A stretch of 64,000 bases of DNA from Billgrantia zhangzhouensis (lineage in GTDB: Bacteria > Pseudomonadota > Gammaproteobacteria > Pseudomonadales > Halomonadaceae), in assembly GCF_021404465.1 (NCBI RefSeq), contig NZ_JABFTT010000011.1, positions 62,001 through 126,000 of the forward strand. Direction: 5' to 3'. A program made the position numbers and the translations under genes. Shown here piece after piece: positions 52,198-61,565 of this stretch. The stretch's first letter is position 1. Every line of letters starts with the position of its first letter. A model generated the notes under the pieces. That model worked only from the letters and a program-made list of their open reading frames with translations. It was not told the DNA's origin and did not search any database.

Positions 52198-53658
52198 ATG
52201 ACCGCTTTGCCCGTAACCCCCCCGAGCGACGCCCTGATCGGCGGCGAATGGGTGCCGACCCAGGCGCTGCTGGAGGTGCAGACGCCCTCCAGTGGTCAGA
52301 CCATTGCGCAGATCGCCCGCTGCCAGACGGAGGAGATCATGGTCGCGGTGGATGCCGCGAGACGCGCCTTTGCCGGCAGCGTAGGCAATTGGGCCCGCTG
52401 GACGGCCCGGCATCGTGGCGAGTGGCTGCTGGCCTTCGCCGACGCCATTGACGCCGACCGCGACAACCTGGCGGCGCTGGAGTGCGCCGACACCGGCAAG
52501 CCGATGACCCAGGCACGCGGCGACATTGCCGCCTGCGCCCGCTATTTCCGTTTCTATGGCGGCGGGGCCGACAAGCTGCACGGCGAGACGATCCCGTTCG
52601 ACGAAGGCTTCGCCGTGCTTACCCTGCGCGAACCCTATGGCGTATGTGCCCAGATCATTCCCTGGAACTATCCGGCGCAGATCTTCGGTCGCTGCGTGGC
52701 GGCGGCCTTGGCTGTTGGCAACACCGTAGTGCTCAAGCCCGCCGAGGACGCCTGTTTGAGCGTGCTGCGGCTGGCCCAGTTGGCCCAGGAGAACGGCTTG
52801 CCGCCCGGCGTGTTGAACGTGGTGCCGGGGCTGGGGCATGAAGCGGGGGCGGCCCTGGCGTCGCATCCGGCCATCGACCACCTCTCGTTCACCGGCTCGC
52901 CCGAGACAGGCACTCATGTGGCCCAGGCCGCAGCGGCGCACCATGTGCCGGTGACGCTGGAACTGGGTGGCAAGTCACCGCAGATCGTCTTTGCCGATGC
53001 CGACCTCGAGGCCGCGCTGGAAGCGGTAGTGCGCGGTATCGTGCAGAACGCCGGCCAGACTTGCTCGGCCGGCAGCCGCCTGCTGGTGGAGGCGAGCTGC
53101 GCCGAGGCGCTGTTGCGAGCGCTGGCCGAACGTTTCTCGACGCTGCACTGTGCTGCCGGCGAGGCGGATGCCGACTGCGGGCCGTTGATCAACGCCCGCC
53201 AGAAGGCCCGGCTGGAGGCGAGCCTGGAAGCCGCCCAGGCCGATGGCGTGCGGGTGGCGGCCAAGGGGCAACTGGCCGAAGGAGCACCGAGCGGCGGTCA
53301 CTTCGTCGTGCCACAGTTGCTCACCGACATACCCGCTGGCCACGCCGTGCTACGCGAAGAGCTGTTCGGCCCCGTGCTGGCGGTGCAGGTCTTCCACGAC
53401 GAAGCTGAGGCGCTGCGGCTGGCCAACGCCACCGACTTCGGTCTGTGTGCAGGCATTTGGACCCGCGACGGGGGTCGTCAGCTGCGCCTGGCCAAGGGCA
53501 TTCGCAGCGGCCAGGTATTCATCAACAACTATGGTGCGGGCGGCGGCATCGAGCTGCCGTTCGGCGGCGTGGGGCGCTCCGGGCACGGTCGCGAGAAGGG
53601 CTTCGAGGGGTTGCGCAGCTATACGCGACTGAAGACCGTGGCACTGAAGCACGGATGA
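52198..53658 (+). CDS. Aldehyde dehydrogenase in the tetronate operon
   Basis: A 486-aa aldehyde dehydrogenase of the betaine-aldehyde/gamma-aminobutyraldehyde type, with oxyanion-site NYPAQIFGR, general base in LELGGKSPQIVFADAD and nucleophile Cys in QNAGQTCSAGSR. AAGGAGGAAAC precedes ATG 52198. Placed after the TRAP genes of a sugar-acid operon, it could oxidise a four-carbon aldose (erythrose or threose) to the acid handled by LtnD/DenD, or serve a related aldehyde made by the adjacent dehydrogenase. Function is inferred from position only. Confidence 0.88.
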   Translation: MTALPVTPPSDALIGGEWVPTQALLEVQTPSSGQTIAQIARCQTEEIMVAVDAARRAFAGSVGNWARWTARHRGEWLLAFADAIDADRDNLAALECADTGKPMTQARGDIAACARYFRFYGGGADKLHGETIPFDEGFAVLTLREPYGVCAQIIPWNYPAQIFGRCVAAALAVGNTVVLKPAEDACLSVLRLAQLAQENGLPPGVLNVVPGLGHEAGAALASHPAIDHLSFTGSPETGTHVAQAAAAHHVPVTLELGGKSPQIVFADADLEAALEAVVRGIVQNAGQTCSAGSRLLVEASCAEALLRALAERFSTLHCAAGEADADCGPLINARQKARLEASLEAAQADGVRVAAKGQLAEGAPSGGHFVVPQLLTDIPAGHAVLREELFGPVLAVQVFHDEAEALRLANATDFGLCAGIWTRDGGRQLRLAKGIRSGQVFINNYGAGGGIELPFGGVGRSGHGREKGFEGLRSYTRLKTVALKHG

Positions 53659-53704
53659 TCCGAAAGCGGCCGGCAACGAGACATCGGTGAAGAGGAGAAG
53701 TGGC

Positions 53705-54586
53705 ATGAAGCAATCACGCAAGGTTGGCCTGATCGGAGTCGGCCTGATGGGGCATGGCATCGCCGCCAACATTCTGCGCGGAGGGCATGCACTGTGCTTC
53801 CTGGATCACCCGGGCAACCAACCGGTGGAGGACCTGCTGGGCGCTGGTGCGGTGGCCAAGAGCAACGGACGCGAGGTGGCCGAGGCCGCCGAGGTAGTGA
53901 TTCTGTGCGTGACCGGCTCGCCCCAGGTGGAGGCGGTGCTGTTCGAGCCGGGCGGGGTGCTCGAAGGACTGGCGCCCGAAACGGTGATAATCGACTGTTC
54001 CACGGCGCTGCCGAGCTCCACCGAACGGGTTGCCGCCCGAGTGGAAGCGGCGGGCGGGCGTTTCATGGACGCCGCCATGACCCGCACGCCCAAGGAAGCC
54101 GAGGAGGGGCGGCTGAACCTGATCGTCGGCGCGCCGGAGGCGCTGTTCACCGAGGTGCGCCCGCTGCTCGAGTGCTTCGCCGAGAACATCGCCCACGCCG
54201 GGCCGGTAGGAGCGGGCCATACCCTGAAGCTGTTGCACAACTTCGTTTCGCTGGGCTTCACCGCGGTATTGGCCGAAGCCGCGGCAGCCTCGCGCCGGGC
54301 CGGCATCGACGACGCGGCGCTGCTCGACGTACTGGGCAAGGGCGGCGGCGGCGGAGTGGTGCTCGAGCGGCTACGCCCTTACATCGAAGCCGACGATCCT
54401 TCGGGGTTTCGCTTCAGCGTGGCCAATGCGCTCAAGGACATCGGCTACTACCGCACCATGACCGAGGATCTCGCCGCCGAGCATGGCGTGGCCGAGGCGG
54501 TGCTGGCGCTCTATCGGCAGGCCAGCGACTCGGGTCATGCCGAGCGGCCGGTGCCTGAACTGGTCAGCCTGCTGGAGGGAAAATGA
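53705..54586 (+). CDS. Beta-hydroxyacid dehydrogenase with atypical substrate loop
   Basis: A 293-aa 3-hydroxyisobutyrate-dehydrogenase-family protein (IGVGLMGHGIAANILRGGH; catalytic Lys175 in GHTLKLLHNF). The substrate-recognition loop is DAAMTRTPKEAEEG (122-135) instead of the usual DAPVSGG, so the family Ser-Gly-Gly is Thr-Arg-Thr. An Arg at this point is known from sulfolactaldehyde reductases, so a strongly anionic substrate is possible. It is the second dehydrogenase of this family in the operon, ends two bases before the convergent mtfA stop, and closes the block. Confidence 0.82.
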   Translation: MKQSRKVGLIGVGLMGHGIAANILRGGHALCFLDHPGNQPVEDLLGAGAVAKSNGREVAEAAEVVILCVTGSPQVEAVLFEPGGVLEGLAPETVIIDCSTALPSSTERVAARVEAAGGRFMDAAMTRTPKEAEEGRLNLIVGAPEALFTEVRPLLECFAENIAHAGPVGAGHTLKLLHNFVSLGFTAVLAEAAAASRRAGIDDAALLDVLGKGGGGGVVLERLRPYIEADDPSGFRFSVANALKDIGYYRTMTEDLAAEHGVAEAVLALYRQASDSGHAERPVPELVSLLEGK

Positions 54587-54588
54587 AC

Positions 54589-55407
54589 TCAGGCGTGCGT
54601 GGTGGCGTCAGCTTCGGGCAGACGGCGTAGCGGGTCCTGGCGGAAGTAGCGCCTGAGCAGGTCGTAGAGTTCGGAGTAGGCGCCGCTGAGCACGTCGGGG
54701 GCGCTGAAGAAGTACTCGCAGCATACGGCGAAGCACTCGCCGGGGTGGGTGGCGGCGTAATCGTCGATGGGCGGCGCCTCGCCGCGTTCGAGGTGCGCCT
54801 GCAAGTCATCCCACACTGCGGTGAAGACGCGGTGCCACTCCTTCGGGTCCAGGTCGCGAGGCAGCGGCGGGAAACCATCGACGTCGAGCGAGTTGCTCAT
54901 GTCGAGCTTGTGGGCCACCTCGTGAATGACCACGTTGAAGCCGGTGAAGTCGCCGCTCTCCATCAGGTCGGGAAAGGCCACCACCACCGGGCCCTGGTGC
55001 GAGGTCTCTCCCGCCCGCTCGTCCTCGTAGGCGTGCATCACGCCGAATTCGTCCATCTCCTCCACCTGGCGGTGGAAGGCGTCGGGCAGGATCAGGATTT
55101 CGTGAAAGCCGCCGAACGCCTCGTCGTGGTCATCTTCCGACCAGCCCAGCGTCAGCAGGCAGGCCTGGGCAGCCAGAGCGAGCTGCGCGGGCTCGTCGAA
55201 CGGTGTGCTCGCGGCCAGGTCGGGGTGCATGCTCAGGCGCTTGGCATGCAGGAAGCGCCAGGCACGCCGCCCCAGACGCATGGCCTCGTCATCGCCGAGG
55301 AAGGCCAGCAGCGGCAGGCGTGAGCGGGCCTCGGCCCAGGCCTTCGCCGGGAACGGGTGGCGGGCCTCGAAGCGTTCGGCCCGCCAGCGGCGCAGGCGAC
55401 CAAACAT
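54589..55407 (-). CDS. mtfA: Zinc peptidase of the MtfA (Mlc titration factor A) family
   Basis: A 272-aa soluble M90-type peptidase with zinc motif HEVAH at 162-166 in NVVIHEVAHKLDMSN and a downstream Glu in ATHPGECFAVCCEYFF. Length matches E. coli MtfA (265 aa). In E. coli MtfA binds the repressor Mlc. It lies 3 bases after the start-side neighbour GNAT-nitrilase gene stop in the same direction, so the two may be cotranscribed. Confidence 0.92.
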   Translation of the reverse strand: MFGRLRRWRAERFEARHPFPAKAWAEARSRLPLLAFLGDDEAMRLGRRAWRFLHAKRLSMHPDLAASTPFDEPAQLALAAQACLLTLGWSEDDHDEAFGGFHEILILPDAFHRQVEEMDEFGVMHAYEDERAGETSHQGPVVVAFPDLMESGDFTGFNVVIHEVAHKLDMSNSLDVDGFPPLPRDLDPKEWHRVFTAVWDDLQAHLERGEAPPIDDYAATHPGECFAVCCEYFFSAPDVLSGAYSELYDLLRRYFRQDPLRRLPEADATTHA

Positions 55408-55410
55408 GGC

Positions 55411-56982
55411 TCAGCTCTCTTCCTGCCGTGCGCCGGACTTCCACGACCAGTCGCGCCAGCGCAGGTCGAAGAGATCCTTGCGTCGGTCCTTGAGATTGGT
55501 TACCGAGCCCTCGGCGCGCACCACGGTGAGCCGGGTGAGGTCGAGGTCCGAGAAGATCACCATCTCGGTGTTGGGCGTGGTCTCGGAGAGCACGGCGTCG
55601 TGAGGGAAGGCGAAGTCCGAGGGCGAGAACACCGCCGACTGGGCGTACTGGATGTCCAGGTTACGAATCGACGGCACGTTGCCCACGCTGCCGCACAGCA
55701 CCACGTAGCACTCGTTCTCGATGGCTCGCGCCTGGGCGCAGTGGCGCACCCGCAGGTAGCCGTTCTTGGTATCGGTCCAGAACGGCACGAACAGGATGTC
55801 CATGTCCTGGTCGGCCAGCAGTCGGCCGAGTTCGGGGAACTCCACGTCATAGCAGATCAGGATGCCGACGCGCCCGGCGTCGGTCTCGAACACGCGCAGT
55901 TCGTCGCCGCCTTCGATCACCCACTCGCGACGCTCCTGAGGGGTGATGTGGAGCTTGGACTGGTGCTCCACGTGGCCGTCGCGGTGGCACAAGTAGCTGA
56001 CGTTGTAGAGCCGGTCGTCCTCGCCCACCTCGATCATCGAGCCGGCAATGATGTTAATGTTGTAGGAGACCGCCATGCGCGATATCTCGGTCTTGAACTG
56101 CTCGGTGAAACCGGCCAGGTAGCGAATGGCGGCGAGCTGGTCCTGCTGGGTGGCGCGGTCCTGCAGGCCCATCAGCGGTGCATTGAACAGCTCCGGGAAG
56201 ACGGCAAAATCGCTCTGGTAGCTGGAGATGGCGTCGACGAAGTACTCCACCTGCTGCAGCACCGACTCCACCGAGGCGCACTCGCGCATCTGCCACTGCA
56301 CCGCCCCCACGCGCACCTGGGTGGGGCGGTTCTCCAATACCCGCTCGGCGGGTTCATAGAGAATGTTGTTCCACTCCAGCAGAGTGGCGTAACCCTGGGA
56401 TTTCTCGTCTTCGGGCAGATACTTGCGCAACAGCCGCTTGACCTGGAAGTCGTTGGCCAGTTGGAACGACAGGATCGGGTCGTAGATCGCCTTACGTGCC
56501 ACCTGTTCGATGTACTCGGTGGGCGAGAGCTCCCCGGCGTGTTCGTGGTACTGGGGGATGCGCCCTCCGGCCAGTATCGCCCGTAGGTTGAGCGAGCGGC
56601 ACAGCTCCTTGCGCGCTTCGTAGAGGCGTCGGCCCAGGCGGTAGCCGCGATAGGCGGGATGGATCAGCACGTCCAGCCCGTACATGGCATCGCCTTCGGG
56701 GTCGTTGAGGATGATCTCGCGGTTACCCACCAGGTCGTCATACTTGTGTGGATTGGAGAACTCGTCGTAGTCGACCCGCACGGTCAGCGCCACGCCCACC
56801 AGCCGCTCGTCGTCCTCGATGGCGATCTGGCCGTCGGGGAACTCCTGGATCAGCCGGTCGATGGAATGCTGCGGCCAGGCGCCACCGATGTCGTCGTAGA
56901 CGGCATCCATCAGCTGCTTGAGCTGAGGGTAATCGTCCTGCGTCAGGTTGCGGAGATTGAGATGCAGGTCGTCAAGGGACAT
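55411..56982 (-). CDS. GNAT acetyltransferase-nitrilase fusion protein
   Basis: A 523-aa fusion. Residues 1-210 form a GNAT acetyltransferase domain (GLDVLIHPAYRGYRLGRRLYEAR, the acetyl-CoA loop). Residues 225-510 are a nitrilase-type amidase with the triad Glu (VFPELFNAP), Lys (HQSKLHITPQER) and Cys (LICYDVEFPE), complete. Such fusions are widespread in proteobacteria and their substrate is unsettled; an acyl transfer or deacylation couple is the obvious guess. ATG 56982 was chosen because the longer start at 57051 lies in poor sequence. It precedes mtfA. Confidence 0.9.
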   Translation of the reverse strand: MSLDDLHLNLRNLTQDDYPQLKQLMDAVYDDIGGAWPQHSIDRLIQEFPDGQIAIEDDERLVGVALTVRVDYDEFSNPHKYDDLVGNREIILNDPEGDAMYGLDVLIHPAYRGYRLGRRLYEARKELCRSLNLRAILAGGRIPQYHEHAGELSPTEYIEQVARKAIYDPILSFQLANDFQVKRLLRKYLPEDEKSQGYATLLEWNNILYEPAERVLENRPTQVRVGAVQWQMRECASVESVLQQVEYFVDAISSYQSDFAVFPELFNAPLMGLQDRATQQDQLAAIRYLAGFTEQFKTEISRMAVSYNINIIAGSMIEVGEDDRLYNVSYLCHRDGHVEHQSKLHITPQERREWVIEGGDELRVFETDAGRVGILICYDVEFPELGRLLADQDMDILFVPFWTDTKNGYLRVRHCAQARAIENECYVVLCGSVGNVPSIRNLDIQYAQSAVFSPSDFAFPHDAVLSETTPNTEMVIFSDLDLTRLTVVRAEGSVTNLKDRRKDLFDLRWRDWSWKSGARQEES

Positions 56983-57185
56983 TGCGCTCGGTTCCTGATC
57001 AGGGGAAAACCGCCATTCTAGCATGCGGTAAGGCCGCCAGGACGTCGCCATCGGTCGTCATTCCGTCATCGCTTCGTCATCGAAAGGCGCCAGGATGGCC
57101 GCAGATTGTCGAATTACCGGCTACGCTGAGTTCGGGAGAATTGATGACAGCCATGCCACGCCTTCACGGGCAACGCGGATGCAGC

Positions 57186-58439
57186 ATGAACCCAGACAAT
57201 AACAATCAGCGACGCCAGAGTTCGCATGTCGACCTGAGGAACCGTCAGCAAATCCGGCTCGAGAGCGTCAGCAAACGCTGGGGCGAGACCGTGGCCGTCG
57301 ACAGCATCGGCTTCGACGTGGCGCCGGGCGAGTTCGTCATCCTGCTCGGTCCCTCGGGCTGTGGCAAGTCGACCACACTGCGCATGATCGCCGGGCTCGA
57401 GCAGGCCAGCGCCGGGCGTATCCACATCGGTGAGCGTGACGTTACCCACCTGCCGCCTGGCGACCGGGGCATCAGCATGGTGTTCCAGTCCTACGCGCTA
57501 TTTCCCCACCTCAACGTGGCCGACAACATCGTCTTTGGCCTGCGCAGCCGCAAGGTGCCCAAGACCGAGCGGCGCGATCGGCTGGCGCGAGTGGCCCAAC
57601 TGGTCGATCTCGAAGCTTATCTCGAACGCAAGCCGGCGCAGCTCTCCGGCGGCCAGCGCCAGCGGGTCGCCCTGGCTCGGGCGATCATCTCCGAACACCC
57701 CATCTGCCTGATGGACGAGCCACTCTCCAACCTTGACGCCCGCCTGCGCGGCGAGATGCGCCGCGAGATCAAGGCGTTGCAGCAGCGTCTCGGCATGACG
57801 GTAATCTACGTCACCCATGATCAGGTGGAGGCAATGAGCATGGGCGACCGAGTGATTCTGATGCAGGACGGCGGCATCGTGCAGGATGGTACGCCTGAAG
57901 AGCTCTACGCCAAGCCGGCGACGGCGTTCGCCGCCGGTTTCATTGGCGGCCCGGCGATGAACCTGGTAATGCTCGCCGCTGCCGCCGACGGTGCGGTGAT
58001 CGAAGGCGAGCCTCACTGCAGTGTGGCGGCTCACGAGGCCAAGGGCCACTGGCTGGGTGTGCGTCCTGAGGATATCCGCTTGCTGCCGGCCGACGCCCAC
58101 GGCGTGCCCGCCGAGGTGGTCGACGCCGAATACCTTGGTGCCGACAGCATCGTACGGCTCAAGGTCGGCAGTCAGCAGTTGCGTGCGCGGCTCGACGGCA
58201 AGCCGGCCGTCACTGCCGGTTCGGCGTGCCGTCTGCAGTGGCGCCGCGAGGCGGCGCATTTCTTCGACGCAAGCGATGGGCGGCGGCTGGCGATTGTGGG
58301 ACACGACCTTGCCGCGCCTCCCGGACGTCACCGTATCGAGCCGGGCCTTTCCACCGCGGCGCAGGCGCCATTGCAAGACAACGAGGCCCGAGCCTCGTCC
58401 AACCACGTAGGGAACGACTCTTCAGGAGTGAACCGATGA
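57186..58439 (+). CDS. ABC transporter ATPase (UgpC/MalK type)
   Basis: A 417-aa ATPase: Walker A GPSGCGKST, signature LSGGQRQRVALARA, Walker B CLMDEPLSNLDA, then a C-terminal TOBE-like region and a 45-aa polar tail not usual for the family. GAGNR-type start at ATG 57186 (MNPDNNNQRRQ); longer in-frame starts at 57144 lack a strong ribosome site. Its stop overlaps the next gene (ATGA). It powers import of a carbohydrate, glycerol phosphate or similar compound. Confidence 0.92.
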   Translation: MNPDNNNQRRQSSHVDLRNRQQIRLESVSKRWGETVAVDSIGFDVAPGEFVILLGPSGCGKSTTLRMIAGLEQASAGRIHIGERDVTHLPPGDRGISMVFQSYALFPHLNVADNIVFGLRSRKVPKTERRDRLARVAQLVDLEAYLERKPAQLSGGQRQRVALARAIISEHPICLMDEPLSNLDARLRGEMRREIKALQQRLGMTVIYVTHDQVEAMSMGDRVILMQDGGIVQDGTPEELYAKPATAFAAGFIGGPAMNLVMLAAAADGAVIEGEPHCSVAAHEAKGHWLGVRPEDIRLLPADAHGVPAEVVDAEYLGADSIVRLKVGSQQLRARLDGKPAVTAGSACRLQWRREAAHFFDASDGRRLAIVGHDLAAPPGRHRIEPGLSTAAQAPLQDNEARASSNHVGNDSSGVNR

Positions 58440-59740
58440 ACGCACGCTTCACGCTCACCAAGAGCGGCCGGATGAGCGCAATGGCCCTGGTCGGCCTGCT
58501 GGCAAGCGGCCCGCTGACCGCCCAGGCCCAAACCGAACTGACCATGTACTATCCGATCTCTGTGGGTGGGGCCCTGACCGACGTGATCGATGGCTTGGTG
58601 GCTGAGTTCGAGAACGAGCATCCCGATATCTCGGTGAATGCCATCTACGCCGGTAACTACGACGATACCCGGGTACGGGCCATGTCGGCCATCGAGGCGG
58701 GTAATGCGCCGCAGCTCTCTGTGCTGTTCTCCATCGACCTGTTCGACCTGCTGGAGCAGGACGCCATCATCGCGTTCGATGAAGTCATCGAGACCGACGA
58801 GGAGCGCGAATGGCTCGATGGTTTTTATCCGGGGCTGATGGAGAACGGCCAGATCGACGGCCAGACCTACGGGATTCCGTTCCAGCGTTCCACCATCGTG
58901 CTCTACTGGAACAAGGACGCCTTCGAGGCAGCCGGGCTCGATCCGGAGACGCCGCCGGAGAACTGGGAGGAAATGGCCGAGATGGCCGCCGCGGTGCGCG
59001 AGGCAAGCGGCGGAGAGCAGTGGGGCGTGATGGTACCCTCCACCGGTTATCCCTACTGGATGTTCCAGGCCTTCGCCTTCCAGAACGGCCACCGACTGAT
59101 GAACGAGGAAGGCACCGAGGTCTACTTCGACGACCCGGCCGCCATCGAGGCACTGGAGTATTGGGTGTCGCTCTCTCGCGATCACCAGGCCATGCCCGAC
59201 GGCACCATCGAATGGGGCACGCTTCGCCAGAACTTCATTGAGCAGGCCTCCGCCATGATGTGGCACACCACCGGCAACCTCACTGCGGTGCGTAATGAGG
59301 CGGGCTTCGATTTCGGCGTGGCGATGCTGCCCATGAACACCCAGCGCGGCAGCCCCACCGGCGGCGGCAACTTCTACCTGTTCAAGGACAGCAGCGAGGA
59401 GGAGCAGCGCGCGGCGATGACCTTTATCCGCTGGATGACGGATCCCGAGCGTGCCGCGGCCTGGTCGATCGAGACTGGCTACATGGGCGTAAGCCCGGCG
59501 TCCTATGAGACCGAGGCACTGCGCAACTACGTCGAGGAGTTCGCGCCAGCGGCGGTGGCCCGCGACCAGCTCGAGCATGCCACGGCGGAGCTGGCCACCT
59601 ATCAGGGCGGACGGGTGCGCCGGGCGCTGGACAATGCCGTGCAGGCGGCGCTGACCGGGCAGATGTCGCCGGAGGAGGCGCTCAAGCAGGCCCAGGCCGA
59701 AGCCGATGCTGCCTTGCGCCGCTACGCACGCTCCCGCTGA
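58436..59740 (+). CDS. ABC sugar/glycerol-3-phosphate-type binding protein
   Basis: A 434-aa extracellular binding protein (SBP family 1) with signal MNARFTLTKSGRMSAMALVG and cleavage near AQA-QTE. The N-terminal lobe (IDGLVAEFENEHPDISVNAIYAGNYDDTRVR) follows the UgpB layout, and PFQRSTIVLYWNKDAFEAAG resembles its sugar-site strand. Its family ligands are glycerol-3-phosphate, glycerophosphodiesters or oligosaccharides. Precise cargo unknown. Confidence 0.9.
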   Translation: MNARFTLTKSGRMSAMALVGLLASGPLTAQAQTELTMYYPISVGGALTDVIDGLVAEFENEHPDISVNAIYAGNYDDTRVRAMSAIEAGNAPQLSVLFSIDLFDLLEQDAIIAFDEVIETDEEREWLDGFYPGLMENGQIDGQTYGIPFQRSTIVLYWNKDAFEAAGLDPETPPENWEEMAEMAAAVREASGGEQWGVMVPSTGYPYWMFQAFAFQNGHRLMNEEGTEVYFDDPAAIEALEYWVSLSRDHQAMPDGTIEWGTLRQNFIEQASAMMWHTTGNLTAVRNEAGFDFGVAMLPMNTQRGSPTGGGNFYLFKDSSEEEQRAAMTFIRWMTDPERAAAWSIETGYMGVSPASYETEALRNYVEEFAPAAVARDQLEHATAELATYQGGRVRRALDNAVQAALTGQMSPEEALKQAQAEADAALRRYARSR

Positions 59741-59778
59741 GGTAATGAGACGACGCTAGCAGGGAGCCGGGGCAAGCC

Positions 59779-60666
59779 ATGCTGATCCACAACGCCGACC
59801 GACGCATGCAGATCTACGGTGCGCTGTTGCTGCTGCCGGCGGCGGTGTTGCTCGGTACCTTTGCCTATCTGCCCACCGTGGCGACGTTGATCAACAGCTT
59901 CTTCCTGCCCGGCTTTCGTGGCGCGCCGCCGGAGTTCGTCGGGCTCGAGAACTACACCGTGCTAATGGAGGACCGTACCTTCTGGCGGGTGGCGCGCAAC
60001 AACCTTCTCTATGCGCTCGGCACCATTCCGACTTCCATTGCCCTGGCGCTGGGCATGGCGCTGTTCGTCAACGCCCGCCTGCCGGGGCGCGGCCTGGTGC
60101 GTATGGCCTACTTCACCCCGACCATCCTGCCGATGATCGCCGCAGCCAATATCTGGATGTTCTTCTACGCGCCGCAGATCGGCCTATTCAACAAGCTGCT
60201 CGGCGCGCTGGGGCTCTCCGGCGTCAACTGGCTGGGCGACCCCGGCGTGGCGTTGACCTCGGTGATCGTGATGACGGTGTGGAAGGAGGCCGGCTTCTTC
60301 ATGATCTTCTACCTGGCGGCGCTGCAGAGCATCCCGCCGGAATTGAAGGAGGCCTCGGACCTGGAAGGTACCAGCCGCTGGAGCTTCTTCTGGCGGGTGA
60401 CTTTCCCGCTGCTGATGCCGACCACACTGTTCGTGCTGATCAATGCGCTGATCAATGCCGTGCGGGTAGTCGACCACCTGTTCATCCTGACCAAGGGCGG
60501 GCCCAACAACGCCACCAACCTGCTGCTCTACTACGTCTACGAGAACGCCTTCTCGTTCTTCGACCGCACCTATGCCGCCACCATCACCGTGGTGATCCTG
60601 CTGGTGCTGGCGATGGTGGCCACGCTCAAGTTCACCGTGATCGATCGCAGAACGCACTATCAATAA
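59779..60666 (+). CDS. ABC permease (UgpA/MalF type)
   Basis: A 295-aa permease with six membrane helices and the coupling loop PPELKEASDLEGTSRWSFFWRVTFPLL (EAA motif). Conserved GGPNNATNLLLYYVYENAF is typical of the UgpA/MalF partners. First of the permease pair, 38 bases after the binding protein. Confidence 0.92.
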   Translation: MLIHNADRRMQIYGALLLLPAAVLLGTFAYLPTVATLINSFFLPGFRGAPPEFVGLENYTVLMEDRTFWRVARNNLLYALGTIPTSIALALGMALFVNARLPGRGLVRMAYFTPTILPMIAAANIWMFFYAPQIGLFNKLLGALGLSGVNWLGDPGVALTSVIVMTVWKEAGFFMIFYLAALQSIPPELKEASDLEGTSRWSFFWRVTFPLLMPTTLFVLINALINAVRVVDHLFILTKGGPNNATNLLLYYVYENAFSFFDRTYAATITVVILLVLAMVATLKFTVIDRRTHYQ

Positions 60667-60679
60667 AGGTCGCGAGACA

Positions 60680-61528
60680 ATGAACCAGACCGCGATTCCA
60701 GCTACTGCTCGTAAGTCGTTTCTCTTGAGGATACCGAGCCTCGAGACAACGGCCGCCTGGCTGCTGGCCATCGTCTGGATATTTCCGCTGCTCTACGCTA
60801 TCTGGGCCGCCTTCCATCCGCCGGCCTACATGGTGCGCTTCGACCTATTCGCCCCGCTGACGCTGGATAACTTCGCCAACGCCTGGGCCCAGGCGCCATT
60901 CGCCCGCTACTACCTCAATACCTTCCTGCTGGTCACCGGCGTGGTGCTGGCGCAGTTCGTGGTCTGTACCCTGGCGGGCTTCGCCTTCGCCCGCTTCCCC
61001 ATCCCCGGTCGCGATGCGCTGTTCATGCTGGTGCTGATTCAGCTGTTCGTTTTTCCCGAGGTGCTGATCGTCGAGAACTATCGTATTGCCAGCGGCCTGG
61101 GGCTAGTCGATACCATTACCGGGATCGGGCTGCCTTACGTCGCCAGCGCCTTCGGCATCTTCCTGCTGCGCCAGACCTTCAAGACCATCCCCCGCGAGCT
61201 GGAGGAGGCGGCCCGGGTGGAGGGCTGCGGCTGGATGGCGATCCTGCTCAAGGTCTACGTGCCCTTGGCTAAGCCGACCTACCTGGCCTACGGCCTGGTC
61301 TCGATTAGCCATCACTGGAACAACTTCCTGTGGCCGCTGGTGGTGACCAACTCGGTGGAGAGCCGCCCGCTCACCGTAGGGCTCGGCATCTTCTCGGCAC
61401 CCGAGACCGGCGTCAACTGGGCCACCGTCAGTGCCGCTACGCTGCTCAGCATCGCCCCGCTGCTGGTCGCCTTCCTGCTGTTCCAGCGCCAGTTCGTGCA
61501 GTCGTTCCTCAGGGCGGGGATTCGCTAG
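60680..61528 (+). CDS. ABC permease (UgpE/MalG type)
   Basis: A 282-aa permease with six membrane helices and the EAA loop PRELEEAARVEGCGWMAILLKVYVPLAKP. It completes the ATPase, receptor and two-permease set. Its stop is 37 bases from the convergent LysR stop, with no clear terminator between. Confidence 0.92.
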   Translation: MNQTAIPATARKSFLLRIPSLETTAAWLLAIVWIFPLLYAIWAAFHPPAYMVRFDLFAPLTLDNFANAWAQAPFARYYLNTFLLVTGVVLAQFVVCTLAGFAFARFPIPGRDALFMLVLIQLFVFPEVLIVENYRIASGLGLVDTITGIGLPYVASAFGIFLLRQTFKTIPRELEEAARVEGCGWMAILLKVYVPLAKPTYLAYGLVSISHHWNNFLWPLVVTNSVESRPLTVGLGIFSAPETGVNWATVSAATLLSIAPLLVAFLLFQRQFVQSFLRAGIR

Positions 61529-61565
61529 GAAGCATCGTAGTTGCCGGGGGGGCGTACCAAGAAGA

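Noticed and set aside
50673-52199. 508-codon open frames on both strands over the DctM gene
   Set aside because: Both lack domains and are rich in His, Gln, Arg; the DctM frame explains the region.
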